64,000 nucleotides of DNA from an uncultured Prevotellaceae bacterium (GTDB taxonomy: Bacteria > Bacteroidota > Bacteroidia > Bacteroidales > Bacteroidaceae): NCBI GenBank assembly GCA_946415645.1, contig CAMKTJ010000007.1, positions 1 through 64,000 of the forward strand, written 5' to 3'. Of this stretch, positions 34,217 to 43,659 are shown piece by piece. A model generated the notes under the pieces. The model had not been told where the DNA came from, did no database searches, and saw only the letters and a program-made list of their open reading frames with translations. The stretch's first letter is position 1. Every line of letters begins with the position of its first letter. The translations under genes and the position numbers were made by a program.

Positions 34217-34218
34217 CG
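34201..34218. repeat. 18-bp perfect palindrome at a convergent gene junction
   Basis: CGTTATAACGTTATAACG reads the same on both strands and contains the argE-like stop codon (34214-34216). It ends 4 bp before the envC-like gene's 3' end. No T tract follows, so it is not a standard terminator. Confidence 0.7.
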
Positions 34219-34222
34219 ACAA

Positions 34223-35614
34223 CTATCTTCCAATCCAAGACTCTGGATTCAGTTTTGCAGTTTCCTTACGAAGCTGGAAGTGTAGTACGCATCTTCCAGA
34301 GCCATCATCAGCAACCGTTCCGATAATATCCTTAGCATTTACCTTCTGCCCCTTGGCAACCGTTACAGAAGACAGGTTACAATAAACTGATATATAGCTT
34401 CCGTGACGGATAAGAACATTGCGGGAACCGCCAAACTGGAAGACAGCCGTCACCTCTCCGGCAAAGATAGAACGTGCCCTTGCCCCGGGACGACCTACAT
34501 AGTTGGTTCCCTTGTTCTCTAACTGAACATTCTTCAGCCCAGGCACCGTATAAGTACCAAAGTGATTACCTATCATGTACTGACCAGTGATAGGAACGGG
34601 CAGTCGACCTCTGTTCTGCTCGAAGGTGCCGTTCAACTGGCGATCCTCTGCCGTAAGCCATGTATCAGGCTTAACAGGAGTAGGTTTGCTAGCAGCCTTG
34701 GGCGCAGGAGCGGGTTTACCGCCTGCATTCTTACGAGCAGCTTCCTCTGCGGCTTTCTTGCGAGCAGCTTCCTCTGCGGCCTTCTTACGTGCAGCAGCCT
34801 CTGCAGCCTTTCTGGCCTGTTCTATCTCGTAGGCAATAAGATCATCTATCTTCTTGTTCAAGGCAGAAAGTTGTTTCTGTTGCTGAGCAATTTTACCAGC
34901 AAGACCAGACTCCTGTTTCTTCAAACCATCAACTTTCTTCTGTTGCTGAACTTGTTGCGCACCCAAATCCTTACGCTGAAGCATAACCTCCTTAACCAAA
35001 TCACTTTTCTTGCTCTTTGTATTCAGCAGTTGGCTTTGCTCTTCCAACAACTCGGCCTGTTTCTTGAGTATCTGCTCCCCCAGATTATGCTGGAATGACA
35101 CATACTCCTTGGCATATCGCGAACGACGGAACATCTGTTTCACATTCTTAGCCGAGAGAATAAAGACAAGAGAAGACGTCTGTCCCTTTTGCGTACGAGC
35201 ATATCGCATAGCTAGCTTCAGTTTCTCTCTTTTCTCCTTCAGCTCCAACTCCTTTTCACGAATTCTACCCTGTAACTGTATTGTCAAAGAATCCAACCGG
35301 CCAATCTCCTTTTCCAGGTTGACAATCTGATCCAACCTATTATTCAATTGCACACCTATGTAATGGATATTCTGCTGACCTACCTTCACCTGCTGTTTGG
35401 TCTTAGTAAGCTCCGCCTTTGACTTCTGAAGGGTATTCTGCAAATCAGCCTTCTGTTTCTGTAACTCTGTCACCTTCTTACTGTATTTGGGAGTAGCATT
35501 ACGCTGTGTGGTAGCACGTTGGGGAGTAGCACTACGCAGAGAGGCAGTGTTACGCTGGGCGCTGACAACTATAGGTAGCACCAGTAGTGCTAGTATGAAA
35601 AGAGACCTTTTCAT
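34223..35614 (-). CDS. EnvC-like murein hydrolase activator with degenerate M23 domain
   Basis: 463 residues from ATG 35614 (MKRSLFILALLVLPIVVSAQ, signal peptide); longer upstream reading is not needed. A long coiled coil (about 50-260) is followed by three imperfect KAAEEAARK-type repeats and a C-terminal LytM/M23 domain. The catalytic HxxxD is replaced (NKGTN, in the segment LENKGTNYVGRPG) and the HxH near the end reads VLH (CVLHFQLR). Loss of zinc ligands is the hallmark of EnvC-type activators, which bind and switch on amidases for septum splitting. Last gene of a long reverse operon. Confidence 0.88.
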   Translation of the reverse strand: MKRSLFILALLVLPIVVSAQRNTASLRSATPQRATTQRNATPKYSKKVTELQKQKADLQNTLQKSKAELTKTKQQVKVGQQNIHYIGVQLNNRLDQIVNLEKEIGRLDSLTIQLQGRIREKELELKEKREKLKLAMRYARTQKGQTSSLVFILSAKNVKQMFRRSRYAKEYVSFQHNLGEQILKKQAELLEEQSQLLNTKSKKSDLVKEVMLQRKDLGAQQVQQQKKVDGLKKQESGLAGKIAQQQKQLSALNKKIDDLIAYEIEQARKAAEAAARKKAAEEAARKKAAEEAARKNAGGKPAPAPKAASKPTPVKPDTWLTAEDRQLNGTFEQNRGRLPVPITGQYMIGNHFGTYTVPGLKNVQLENKGTNYVGRPGARARSIFAGEVTAVFQFGGSRNVLIRHGSYISVYCNLSSVTVAKGQKVNAKDIIGTVADDGSGRCVLHFQLRKETAKLNPESWIGR

Positions 35615-35615
35615 G

Positions 35616-35685
35616 AGCTGACAGATGACAGGCACCAGATAGCAGTTATTCATTTTTGATTCTTCACTCTTCATTCTACACTTTC
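35616..35685. repeat. Heptad-repeat spacer filling the gap before envC-like gene
   Basis: The whole 71-bp spacer splits into heptads: AGCTGAC, AGATGAC, AGGCACC, AGATAGC, AGTTATT, CATTTTT, GATTCTT, CACTCTT, CATTCTA, CACTTTC. The first block resembles the prfB spacer; the second is a different unit. Confidence 0.75.
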
Positions 35686-36534
35686 CTATTCAGCCAACCT
35701 CAGGATTCTTTGGAAAGCAGCTTGCAGCGAGATTTCCGAGTATCGGTTCTTATTTATCTCCGTCCGAGTTTCCCAACTGGAATCAGGCTTAACATTGCTT
35801 ATCTTAAACAGAGCCTCAACAGAATTTCTGTCAAGGGCAAAAGAAATTTTCATTGAGCCAGGGAAACTTTGTTCTCCTAATTTTGCCCATTCCGAATACT
35901 TCCACTTTAGCACAGGTATCTCAGAGCCTGCTCTGAAAAAACCAGTCTCTCCGACAAGCATATTGGCAGCATTCACAAGAAATGTCAAGGCCACGCTATT
36001 ACTTTTACTGTTTTGCAGCTGAATGCCGTCCGTTGCCACCTTAAAACTATACTGATTGTCCGTAGGAGCTTCGCCTTTTCCATTCAAGACAAAAAGTTCA
36101 TCCCAGAATAATGACTGGAAGGTATAGAAATCTATTCCCGCTTTATTAAGGAAATCCACATCAGCATAACTGGACTTTACGTACTGATGGTTCACACGAT
36201 CGACCACCATCATATAGTCTGGTGTCAGTTCCAGACGTCCAACCTCCATCAACCCCAATGCAACCAATGAAATCTGGATTACATCATTGCGCTTCATCTT
36301 CAGGGAACCTCCTACTCTGGCACTATTTACACCAGCATTAAGGCTCAGATTGATTTTTGCCGAGATAGCAGGCTCTGCAATACGTTTGGAATTTATCGTC
36401 TGAACAAGTTCCGAAACACTTATACCCTTCTCCGCATCAGGAATATTTCCTGTATTCGAACCCATTACATGCTTCTTACTTCCACAAGAAGCAAGGAGAA
36501 CACCACACACAAGAAATATGACAGAATATCTCAT
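35686..36534 (-). CDS. DUF4292 lipoprotein
   Basis: 282 residues from ATG 36534, which shares a base with the stop of the TPR gene (TGATG). Lipoprotein signal peptide with lipobox LLASC ([20 protein letters not shown]). The body is a beta-rich domain seen in Bacteroidetes (KINLSLNAGVNSARVGGSLK, IQISLVALGLMEVGRLELTP, FLNKAGIDFYTFQSLF). Related folds (LolB/LptE-like) carry lipids or lipoproteins, so an envelope transport role is plausible but unproven. The order TPR-DUF4292-EnvC recurs in Bacteroidetes, as far as I know. The start chosen avoids an unlikely 38-residue hydrophilic extension. Confidence 0.82.
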   Translation of the reverse strand: MRYSVIFLVCGVLLASCGSKKHVMGSNTGNIPDAEKGISVSELVQTINSKRIAEPAISAKINLSLNAGVNSARVGGSLKMKRNDVIQISLVALGLMEVGRLELTPDYMMVVDRVNHQYVKSSYADVDFLNKAGIDFYTFQSLFWDELFVLNGKGEAPTDNQYSFKVATDGIQLQNSKSNSVALTFLVNAANMLVGETGFFRAGSEIPVLKWKYSEWAKLGEQSFPGSMKISFALDRNSVEALFKISNVKPDSSWETRTEINKNRYSEISLQAAFQRILRLAE

Positions 36535-38252
36535 CACTTTATATACTTCTTTTTCTTTATCTTCTTTTTTACCAAAGGAGTACATGTACCATCTTTCTTC
36601 AGAAGGGCCAAATTCCAATAACGCAATGCAGTGTCTATGGAACCACATTCCGCATATATATCACCTGCATGTTCTATCAAGTTACCCTGCAGATTCTCCA
36701 CTTTCAACAGTTCCTCATCAGAGAGATTCGGCTTTACAACCCTATCTACATATATACGGGCATTGGTATAATCCTCCTTCATGAACAAAATCCATGCATA
36801 GGTATCCAAATACGTAATATTATCCGGTTCAGCCTTTATGGTACGATAGCTCATCTCCTCGGCTTTATCTAACTGCTCGTTCCTGAGACTCAGATAGTAA
36901 GCATAGTTATTCAGACAACTGATATTATCATCTACATATACAAGAGCTGAGTCATAGGCAGCAAAAGCCTCTAACGGTTTCTTCTCTTGATAATATAGGT
37001 CTCCCAAAACGGCATACATATCCGAAACAAGAGCAGGGCGTGCCTCCTCTGTCTTCGTACGTAGCCCCTGCTGGAACACCTCGGCAGCCTCTTTCAATTT
37101 ATCCTGCTGAAAGAGTGATACACCCAGATAATAGGCATATGCCAACTCTTCCGGATGATAGTTGACGCCCTTTCGGCAGATGTCCTCAACAGCCACCATA
37201 TTATTCTTTGGAGCATAATACTGGAGCAAATGCCACAACGCCATCTGATTGCCCGGTTCAATATCCAGTACACGCTTCATCAGCTCTGTCACCTTGTCAT
37301 CACCTGCTTTTATATAAGTAAGGTATGCCGCCTTCAACATCAAAAGTTGGGCATCTTTCTGCGGCAGTGACAACAGAGAATCGAAGGCATGAAGCATACC
37401 ATCACGCTTTAATGTATCCTGAATAGCCTCGTCAATATAATCTTTCATCAAGGTCACACGCAAGTCACTGCTGCCGCCTTCATCAAAAAGCAAAGAGTCA
37501 CGCAACTGTACAAAATGCTCATTATCTTCCGTGGATCTGTAATAAGTCATCATAGCAAGGAGAAGATTCAAATTATGAGCATCCTTCTGCCGAACCTCAT
37601 TGTAAATCTCCATCGCCTTTTCCAGATAGCCGGCCATCTGATATTGATTAGCCATCACAACCCGATAGTTCAGATCATGCGGGAACTCATCACATAGACT
37701 CTGCAACTCATGAAAAGCGGAATCTTCCTCTTCCTTACTCATATAGAGGTTGAATTTCTCCATGCTCAGTTGCACCGACTTCCCTTCTTGCATCTCAATG
37801 CGATTAAACACCTCTATTGCCTTGTCTGAGTGTCCGTCGTCACGATAAATACTGGCAAGTTGCGATAACACATCTGTTCGGTTGGTCTGCAACTTAGCCA
37901 GTTTCTCCAAATAAGGGATAGCAGCATTTGTCTTTCGGGCATTTAGGTATATCGTTGCCAAAGTCTCCTGATACCATGGATTACAAGAATCTAATTCACA
38001 CGCCTTCTTCAGCATGTTAATTCCCATTTCTACGCTGTCCTGCCTTAGGAACAGCGTCATCAATCCCAGGTTGTAAACAGTTTCTGCAGCGTTAGGGTTG
38101 ATATCCAGACAATGCTGATACAGTTCCTTGGCTGAAGCATAGTCGCCAGCCAATCGGTTCTTTTCAGCTTCTAGATAAAAATAGTCGAACCTTGTTTGAG
38201 CAAACAAAGTTCCACCTAAAAGAAGCAAAAAAAAGAGTAGTTTTAATTTCAT
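36534..38252 (-). CDS. Exported tetratricopeptide-repeat protein
   Basis: 572 residues. Signal peptide about 1-18 ([18 protein letters not shown]). The rest is built of about a dozen TPR units ([57 protein letters not shown] and others), ending in a basic tail ([12 protein letters not shown]). TPR proteins act as binding scaffolds; a role in envelope assembly fits the neighbours. Its start overlaps the dut stop by 4 bp (ATGA), and its stop overlaps the DUF4292 start by one base, so all are translationally coupled. Confidence 0.88.
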   Translation of the reverse strand: MKLKLLFFLLLLGGTLFAQTRFDYFYLEAEKNRLAGDYASAKELYQHCLDINPNAAETVYNLGLMTLFLRQDSVEMGINMLKKACELDSCNPWYQETLATIYLNARKTNAAIPYLEKLAKLQTNRTDVLSQLASIYRDDGHSDKAIEVFNRIEMQEGKSVQLSMEKFNLYMSKEEEDSAFHELQSLCDEFPHDLNYRVVMANQYQMAGYLEKAMEIYNEVRQKDAHNLNLLLAMMTYYRSTEDNEHFVQLRDSLLFDEGGSSDLRVTLMKDYIDEAIQDTLKRDGMLHAFDSLLSLPQKDAQLLMLKAAYLTYIKAGDDKVTELMKRVLDIEPGNQMALWHLLQYYAPKNNMVAVEDICRKGVNYHPEELAYAYYLGVSLFQQDKLKEAAEVFQQGLRTKTEEARPALVSDMYAVLGDLYYQEKKPLEAFAAYDSALVYVDDNISCLNNYAYYLSLRNEQLDKAEEMSYRTIKAEPDNITYLDTYAWILFMKEDYTNARIYVDRVVKPNLSDEELLKVENLQGNLIEHAGDIYAECGSIDTALRYWNLALLKKDGTCTPLVKKKIKKKKYIK

Positions 38253-38683
38253 TTAACTCCACTATGTCCAAAGCCACCCGCACCACGCTCTGTCTCATCC
38301 AGGACCTCCACCTGTTCCCATTCTGCCTGCTCATGACGGGCTATAACCATCTGTGCAATACGCTCGCCGTCCTCGATAATGAATGGCTCGGAAGAGAGAT
38401 TGATAAGTATCACACAAACCTCGCCACGATAGTCGGCGTCTATGGTACCGGGAGAATTCAGTACTGTTATACCACGCTTAATAGCCAGACCACTTCTTGG
38501 GCGTACCTGCGCTTCATATCCTTTTGGCAACGACATAAAAAGACCTGTAGGAACCAGACATCTCTCCATAGGTCTTATCTCAATAGGACTATCCAGATTG
38601 GCTCTTAAATCTACTCCTGCAGACTGCTCTGTGGCGTATTGGGGCAGTGCATGATGACTGCGATTGATTATCTTTACTTTCAT
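38249..38683 (-). CDS. dut: dUTP diphosphatase
   Basis: 144 residues, normal for the trimeric enzyme. All five motifs are visible: [32 protein letters not shown] and the C-terminal arm [11 protein letters not shown], which closes over the substrate. It hydrolyses dUTP to dUMP, protecting DNA from uracil and feeding dTMP synthesis. It lies 3 bp after dgt, so two nucleotide-pool enzymes are adjacent. Confidence 0.96.
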   Translation of the reverse strand: MKVKIINRSHHALPQYATEQSAGVDLRANLDSPIEIRPMERCLVPTGLFMSLPKGYEAQVRPRSGLAIKRGITVLNSPGTIDADYRGEVCVILINLSSEPFIIEDGERIAQMVIARHEQAEWEQVEVLDETERGAGGFGHSGVK

Positions 38684-38686
38684 ATT

Positions 38687-40051
38687 TTAAACATCCGGCA
38701 AACTCATGCCATTAATCTTTCTGTATAAATCCAAGGCATAGACATCCGTCATGCCACTAATGTAGTCCAGTACTGCCATCACACGTTCATAGAGTGTTGG
38801 GGCATCAATCTGGTACTGACTACTTACCCTATTGATCAGCAACTGAGAGAAAGCCTTCTCAGGCTGGGTAACAGCCTTTATCATCAAATCTGTCAACTGT
38901 GTAATGACCTTATAACCAGCTATCTCAATATCCACGACATCCTTACAATGGTAGATATTAGAGAATGCCATTTTCTCGCATTCCTTGTATGCAAGCCTGG
39001 GTATTTCAGCTATATGCTTGATTAGCGGACCAGGGAAGGTACCAGAGAGGAATTCGTCCTCGTGCTCCACAAAAACACGAACGCACTCTTGCTCCAGACA
39101 GTTGATAACGCATGAACGCAGATAGACGACCTGTTCATTCACGTCCTCAAGTGTCTCCATACGGGCAATTATATTGTTGCGCTGATTCTCGCCGAAGTAA
39201 TTCAGGAACAACTGCTTAACCTGTTCTGTTGTCAGCAACTTCAGTTTATGCGCATCCTCTATATCCATAATCTGGTAGCAGATATCATCGGCTGCTTCCA
39301 CGAGATATACCAACGGATAGCGAGCATATCTGAAAGCGCCCTCTGGTGCCTCCAACTTCAGGATTCCCAGTTCATCTGCGATCTTACAGAAATCCTCCAC
39401 CTCACTACGGAAGAAGCCAAACTTACGCTTATCTCCTGCTAAATCGGAAGTAAAGGGATATTTAACGATGCTGGCCAGCGTACTGTAAGTCATTACAAAA
39501 CCGCCCTTACGACGACCATTGAAATGATGTGTAAGCAGACGGAATGCATTAGCATTACCCTCGAAGTGAACCAGATCCTCCCACTGTTTGTGATTCAGGC
39601 AATCTCCTGTTTGTTCGCACACATAGCTCTTTAGGAAATGTCCGTCTCCCTCGCTAAAATAAGTACCTATGGCCTTCTCACCGCTATGGCCAAAAGGAGG
39701 GTTGCCCAAGTCATGTGCCAGACAAGCAGCACTGACAATGCTGCCCAGCTCAGTCAAATGCGTATCTGCCAACTCTGGGTGACGTTCCAGTAACAGACGG
39801 CTAACATCATTACCCAGACTACGTCCCACACTGCTTACCTCCAGACTATGCGTTAGACGATTATGAACGAAGATACTACCAGGGAGGGGGAATACCTGCG
39901 TCTTGTTCTGCAGACGACGGAAAGGAGCAGAGAAAATCAAACGATCGTAGTCACGCTGGAATTCAGTCCTGTCGTCTCTACGGGTCGTCATTTCCTCCTG
40001 TCCCAGCCGCTTGTTGGAAAGCAGCTGATTCCAATTCATCTTACCGCTCAT
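38687..40051 (-). CDS. dgt: dGTP triphosphohydrolase (HD domain)
   Basis: 454 residues. Metal ligands of the HD fold: HSLEVSSVGR, then AHDLGNPPFGHSGE (H113, D114), and EAADDICYQIMDIEDAHKL. The N-terminus has the RTEFQRDYDRLIFSAPFRRL followed by QNKTQVFPL signature of the Dgt family. It cleaves dNTPs (dGTP preferred) to the deoxynucleoside and triphosphate and helps control dNTP pools. MNWNQLL at 40039 is an alternative start. Confidence 0.93.
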   Translation of the reverse strand: MSGKMNWNQLLSNKRLGQEEMTTRRDDRTEFQRDYDRLIFSAPFRRLQNKTQVFPLPGSIFVHNRLTHSLEVSSVGRSLGNDVSRLLLERHPELADTHLTELGSIVSAACLAHDLGNPPFGHSGEKAIGTYFSEGDGHFLKSYVCEQTGDCLNHKQWEDLVHFEGNANAFRLLTHHFNGRRKGGFVMTYSTLASIVKYPFTSDLAGDKRKFGFFRSEVEDFCKIADELGILKLEAPEGAFRYARYPLVYLVEAADDICYQIMDIEDAHKLKLLTTEQVKQLFLNYFGENQRNNIIARMETLEDVNEQVVYLRSCVINCLEQECVRVFVEHEDEFLSGTFPGPLIKHIAEIPRLAYKECEKMAFSNIYHCKDVVDIEIAGYKVITQLTDLMIKAVTQPEKAFSQLLINRVSSQYQIDAPTLYERVMAVLDYISGMTDVYALDLYRKINGMSLPDV

Positions 40052-40068
40052 CTCTTAATCTATCCTCC

Positions 40069-41058
40069 TTACTCGGGTTTATAGAAAATACGATTAGCAC
40101 CACTTGTTATCTTTACCAATTCAGGATGCTCTGCCGCAAAGGTGTCAATATGTCTCATACGCTTTTCCTGTAGAATCTCATCCACAGCAATCAGAATACC
40201 CGTTTCTTCCACATCACCAAATCCATCATTGATAGCAGTGCCAAATAACTTCATGGTAGGACTCAAACCCATATAGGCATTCACCAGAGGTGGAATATTA
40301 TAGCCTAAGGCACGTACCTCACTATTCAGAATTCTATAATCAGCCTTGAAGTCATCTTCAACGAAGAGCTTCTCAAACTCCTTGGTGTCATGCTCCAGTT
40401 GAAGGGGCTGCATAGGGAATATCAGGTTATCGGGATCAGGGAAATGCTTATTCAGGAAGTAGAGTATCATATCACGGGCCTTGCGGTCGTAACTGGGATA
40501 CATAGTGAACTTACCAAAGAGGTAACGAACAGAAGGTTCTATAACCACAATGGCGCCCAAGCCATCCCACAGGTTATCAAGGGCGAAGATACCCTTTCTG
40601 CCTCGCAGGGTGCTCTGATACTCCAGTGTTACAAAGCTACGTCCCAATTCTATGGTCCAGGGAGCATATTCCTTCAGGAACTTATCGCTGAAGCGGAACA
40701 TATGACTGGTAGCCAGAAGGGGCTGTCCGTCCTCGGCGTATTTCCAATCCTTACCCAATATATATCGGTAACCTCCCACAATCTCTTCTGCTTCGGGATC
40801 CCAAACCAGAATCTGCTTGTAAGGATTCTCACAAGTATCAAACTCATCCAAGTCCAGGCTCTTGCCTGTACCGCCTCCCGCTGCACGGAAGGCAATCTCG
40901 CGCAAACGGCCAATTTCCCGTACTACATTAGGGGAGTCCTGCCATGTGACCACATACACCTCGTTGCTGCTCTTGTTGGTCATGCGCAACCTCTTGTCAG
41001 GCGTCAGTTCCGCCTTCAATATCTCGCGTGGAATACTGCCAATAATCTCTTCCATCAT
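40069..41058 (-). CDS. glsB: GNAT-type N-acyltransferase, GlsB/OlsB-like (acylamino acid lipid synthesis)
   Basis: 329 residues. It matches the hemolysin/OlsB type of GNAT acyltransferase: EIGRLREIAFRAAGGGTGKS, FDTCENPYKQILVWDP, IVGGYRYI and ELGRSFVTLEYQ. In Bacteroides a GlsB-type enzyme puts a 3-hydroxy fatty acid on glycine (or ornithine) and the partner GlsA adds the second acyl chain. The upstream neighbour here is a PlsC-like acyltransferase with a 4-bp overlap, so the pair fits that pathway. Whether glycine or ornithine is the head group cannot be told. Confidence 0.75.
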   Translation of the reverse strand: MMEEIIGSIPREILKAELTPDKRLRMTNKSSNEVYVVTWQDSPNVVREIGRLREIAFRAAGGGTGKSLDLDEFDTCENPYKQILVWDPEAEEIVGGYRYILGKDWKYAEDGQPLLATSHMFRFSDKFLKEYAPWTIELGRSFVTLEYQSTLRGRKGIFALDNLWDGLGAIVVIEPSVRYLFGKFTMYPSYDRKARDMILYFLNKHFPDPDNLIFPMQPLQLEHDTKEFEKLFVEDDFKADYRILNSEVRALGYNIPPLVNAYMGLSPTMKLFGTAINDGFGDVEETGILIAVDEILQEKRMRHIDTFAAEHPELVKITSGANRIFYKPE

Positions 41059-41876
41059 AATTCATAAACTTTATTCTGCACCCACTGTGCCCATTGCAAC
41101 GGAGTGTGCGACTTATCGAATGTTTGCCATGCTATAGGCTTTCCTATCTTAACCGTGTAAGTTTTCCCTTTACTACGATACATCTCGTCAGGTAACAGGA
41201 TTTGTGCAAAGTTAGGCAGATGACATTTCTTGCAGAAACGCGCCACCTTATAGAAGCGATCCGTCAGTTGCCCTTCAAAGTGAACAGGTACAATATCACG
41301 CTGATGCTGTACACTTTTGACTATGAACGACTTGCTCCAAGCAATGTCTCTGATCTGGCCATCATCCATTTTACGGCTACACAGACCGGCAGGGAACATT
41401 ACCACATGATTCTCACCCGAGAAGGCTCCCTCTACCATTGCCGGAAAGTTTCTACCGTTTTTCCCCAGCTTGTTGATGGGAACACACAACGGAGCCAATC
41501 CTTCCAGGCTCATCAACAAATCATTTACCAGATATTTTATCTTACCATCATATTGTTCGCCTATCACCCAGCCTAATGTTACGCCATCTACAGCCCCCAA
41601 AGGATGATTGCACACAAAAGTATAATAGCGCCCATCTACAGGCAGATTCTCTCTGCCTTCAACATTTACATTAGCACCCAGGTACTCTATACAATGCTTA
41701 CAGAAATCCACGCCCACATACCCCTGACGGAGATAAGTATTGATGAAATCCTGATGGATAATACGCTTCAGCAAGTTGATAAGAAAGTGCGGAATATACT
41801 TTGACTTACTACCCGCCTTCTTTCGGATAATATCATCAATATCAATTTCCTTGATAGTATGCTCTTGCAATGCCAT
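41055..41876 (-). CDS. glsA: PlsC-like O-acyltransferase, GlsA-like
   Basis: 273 residues. The acyltransferase motif is NHPLGAVDG (H91, D97), with five instead of four residues between His and Asp, as in the hemolysin-like branch of this family. Later blocks include VPINKLGKNGR and VVMFPAGLCSR. It would transfer the second acyl chain to the N-acyl amino acid made by the next gene's product at the inner membrane. The 4-bp ATGA overlap with glsB argues for coupled expression. A general lysophospholipid acyltransferase role is the alternative. Confidence 0.75.
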   Translation of the reverse strand: MALQEHTIKEIDIDDIIRKKAGSKSKYIPHFLINLLKRIIHQDFINTYLRQGYVGVDFCKHCIEYLGANVNVEGRENLPVDGRYYTFVCNHPLGAVDGVTLGWVIGEQYDGKIKYLVNDLLMSLEGLAPLCVPINKLGKNGRNFPAMVEGAFSGENHVVMFPAGLCSRKMDDGQIRDIAWSKSFIVKSVQHQRDIVPVHFEGQLTDRFYKVARFCKKCHLPNFAQILLPDEMYRSKGKTYTVKIGKPIAWQTFDKSHTPLQWAQWVQNKVYEL

Positions 41877-41881
41877 TGGCT

Positions 41882-42241
41882 TCAGTTAATTGTAATGGGA
41901 CGATTGTTAATAAAATAATGTCCGCGCGGCAGCCCATTCAGCCAGTTCACGCCCTTATTTAGGCGAACTACCATATAAAAAGCACCGGTCCTGGTATATA
42001 TAGGAAGAATTTGGTTGTGGTCGCTCTGTATCTGAACAGCTCTGCCGCTGGTATGGATTTTAACAGGGAATGTCGAGCAACTCATGCGGCCAGTCTGACC
42101 AAAATCCTGTATTTTTTCAACAAGCGAAGTTGTATCCGGCTTTGCCACTACACGTTTTCTACGCATAGAAGCCCCCATTGGCAGCAATACCAACAGAGCA
42201 ACTGACAAAACTATCAAACGTACAACTAAGCGTTTAAACAT
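41882..42241 (-). CDS. Small exported protein of unknown function
   Basis: 119 residues with an N-terminal signal peptide or anchor (MFKRLVVRLIVLSVALLVLL), a basic stretch (RRKRVVAK) and a short beta-rich domain (SCSTFPVKIHTSGRAVQIQS, NQILPIYTRTGAFYMVVRLN, GVNWLNGLPRGHYFINNRPI). I do not recognise the family. First gene of the reverse operon that leads to glsA, glsB, dgt, dut, TPR, DUF4292 and envC, directly behind a consensus promoter. Confidence 0.65.
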   Translation of the reverse strand: MFKRLVVRLIVLSVALLVLLPMGASMRRKRVVAKPDTTSLVEKIQDFGQTGRMSCSTFPVKIHTSGRAVQIQSDHNQILPIYTRTGAFYMVVRLNKGVNWLNGLPRGHYFINNRPITIN

Positions 42242-42268
42242 AAAATCCTATTACACCTTTACGAATTA

Positions 42269-42300
42269 CAAAAGTACACCTTTTACATCAAAAGGACAAA
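42269..42300 (-). promoter_or_regulatory. Promoter of the eight-gene reverse operon
   Basis: Minus strand: TTTG (42300-42297), 20-bp spacer, TACTTTTG (42276-42269), a full consensus. ATG at 42241. Confidence 0.82.
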
Positions 42301-42339
42301 TATTTTACACGAAATATATTCTAATCTACATAATTTGAC

Positions 42340-42347
42340 TATCTTTG
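42340..42347 (+). promoter_or_regulatory. -7 element of the AraC-type regulator gene
   Basis: TATCTTTG at 42340-42347, 27 bp before the ATG at 42375. No TTTG is found about 20 bp upstream, which suggests activator dependence or a weak promoter. Confidence 0.6.
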
Positions 42348-42374
42348 CGCGAAATCTAACAACTGTTGACAAGA

Positions 42375-43484
42375 ATGAATTCCAATACGATACTGTTAAT
42401 ATTGGCTTGTAGTGCCACAGCCCATCTGGTAGTAAGTGCAACAACTGCTATTTATGCCCGACACAAAGTTCAATATCTCTGTCTGGCTTGGGTAAACGGT
42501 ATCTTCGGGTTCCTATTGGCGGCAGTTGCATCCATCAGCGACCAGATAGCTAAGGGCGAGCCTGGCATTATGCATCCTGCCATGATTCTTCCCCTTTTGT
42601 GCGGTGTATATCTACAGAGCATCTTCCCGCTTAGCATTCCCATGCCAGGCTTCCTACAGGCAAAACGTATGATCAAATATGCCAGACCCGTCATAGCACT
42701 AATAGCTGTATATTCTGTAGCCAGGCTGATGGGCAGTCGCATTATAATCATGCGTGACTTCCATGAAGTATTCCAGAATCTTCTTTCCAGTGATGTACTG
42801 TTGCGCATCCTTGCCCTTGGAATCAGTATTTTTTACATCACCAACATTTTCTTGCTTCCCAAACGAATGGTTCACAAGACAGATATCCCTAGTTACTTGA
42901 TCGGCTATTGCGTGTGTCTGGGATTCTCGGTTGTCTTCTTTACCGTCGTCTCCGTTTTCTATAATCCGAAAGCACTCATGATTTACATTATCATCTTTAC
43001 GCTTTTGAACCTCTATCTGGCATTCCGCACTTTAGAGAACATGGCCATTCACTTGCCTCAGCCAGCTATGATTCAGGTAGAAGAGGAGCCTACTGAGGAT
43101 ATTGTCGAGAGAGCCGCCAAGGAAGACTTCAACGAAGCCAACCTACTACGTTTCAAACGCATAGAATTCTGGATGCAGAACCACAAAGAAGAATGGACAG
43201 ACAACACCTTCGGTCGTGATCGTCTTTGCGAGGCTGTAGGCTACAACAGACATCTGGTACTTCAGAGTATTCGTAGTCAAGGATACTACAATGTACACGA
43301 ATACATAAATCGGTACCGCATTGAGGAACTGAAACGTCTTATCACAAAAGGAAAGATTACCGCATTGGGAGAAACCACTGATGCGGGTTTTGGAACCATC
43401 CAGACCGCCCGCTCCTGCTTCCTGAAGTCGGAAGGCATCACCCTTGACGAATTTTGGAACGAAAAGAAAAACGCTAAGTCGTAG
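42375..43484 (+). CDS. Membrane-bound AraC-family regulator
   Basis: 369 residues from ATG 42375. About six or seven membrane helices fill residues 1-230 (NTILLILACSATAHLVVSA to FTLLNLYLAFRTL), followed by a cytoplasmic linker and an AraC/HTH_18 domain (about 275-360: FGRDRLCEAVGYNRHLVLQS, VHEYINRYRIEELKRLI, AGFGTIQTARSCFLKSEGIT). This 7TM-AraC architecture is common in Bacteroidetes and senses an unknown signal at the membrane. It is divergent from the lipid/nucleotide operon and convergent with the surface cluster. Its stop codon lies in an 11-bp tandem repeat. Confidence 0.85.
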   Translation: MNSNTILLILACSATAHLVVSATTAIYARHKVQYLCLAWVNGIFGFLLAAVASISDQIAKGEPGIMHPAMILPLLCGVYLQSIFPLSIPMPGFLQAKRMIKYARPVIALIAVYSVARLMGSRIIIMRDFHEVFQNLLSSDVLLRILALGISIFYITNIFLLPKRMVHKTDIPSYLIGYCVCLGFSVVFFTVVSVFYNPKALMIYIIIFTLLNLYLAFRTLENMAIHLPQPAMIQVEEEPTEDIVERAAKEDFNEANLLRFKRIEFWMQNHKEEWTDNTFGRDRLCEAVGYNRHLVLQSIRSQGYYNVHEYINRYRIEELKRLITKGKITALGETTDAGFGTIQTARSCFLKSEGITLDEFWNEKKNAKS

Positions 43485-43512
43485 CAAGGGAGTAGCAAGG
43501 GAGTAGCAAGGG
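43481..43512. repeat. 11-bp tandem repeat (AGTAGCAAGGG x3)
   Basis: Three copies, the first without its leading A. The TAG in the first copy (43482-43484) is the stop codon of the AraC-type gene and the same TAG recurs in each unit. Confidence 0.85.
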
Positions 43513-43659
43513 CCTAAGAAGGGCGTTCGTATATCGTGCAGATAGGGAACGGATAAGGTGCAGATAGTATAAGAAAATCTCCTATCTACTTTTCCGGTCC
43601 ATAAAGCAACCATCAAGCAGACAGGAGATTATTATTATGAGCCTCTCGTGGGGAGGGAA

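Noticed and set aside
35615..35674. Upstream start for the EnvC-like protein
   Set aside because: The extra 20 residues are coded by heptad spacer DNA and would precede a good signal peptide.
40390..41067. 225-codon plus-strand ORF opposite glsB
   Set aside because: glsB-like reading is conserved; the antisense frame shows no motif.
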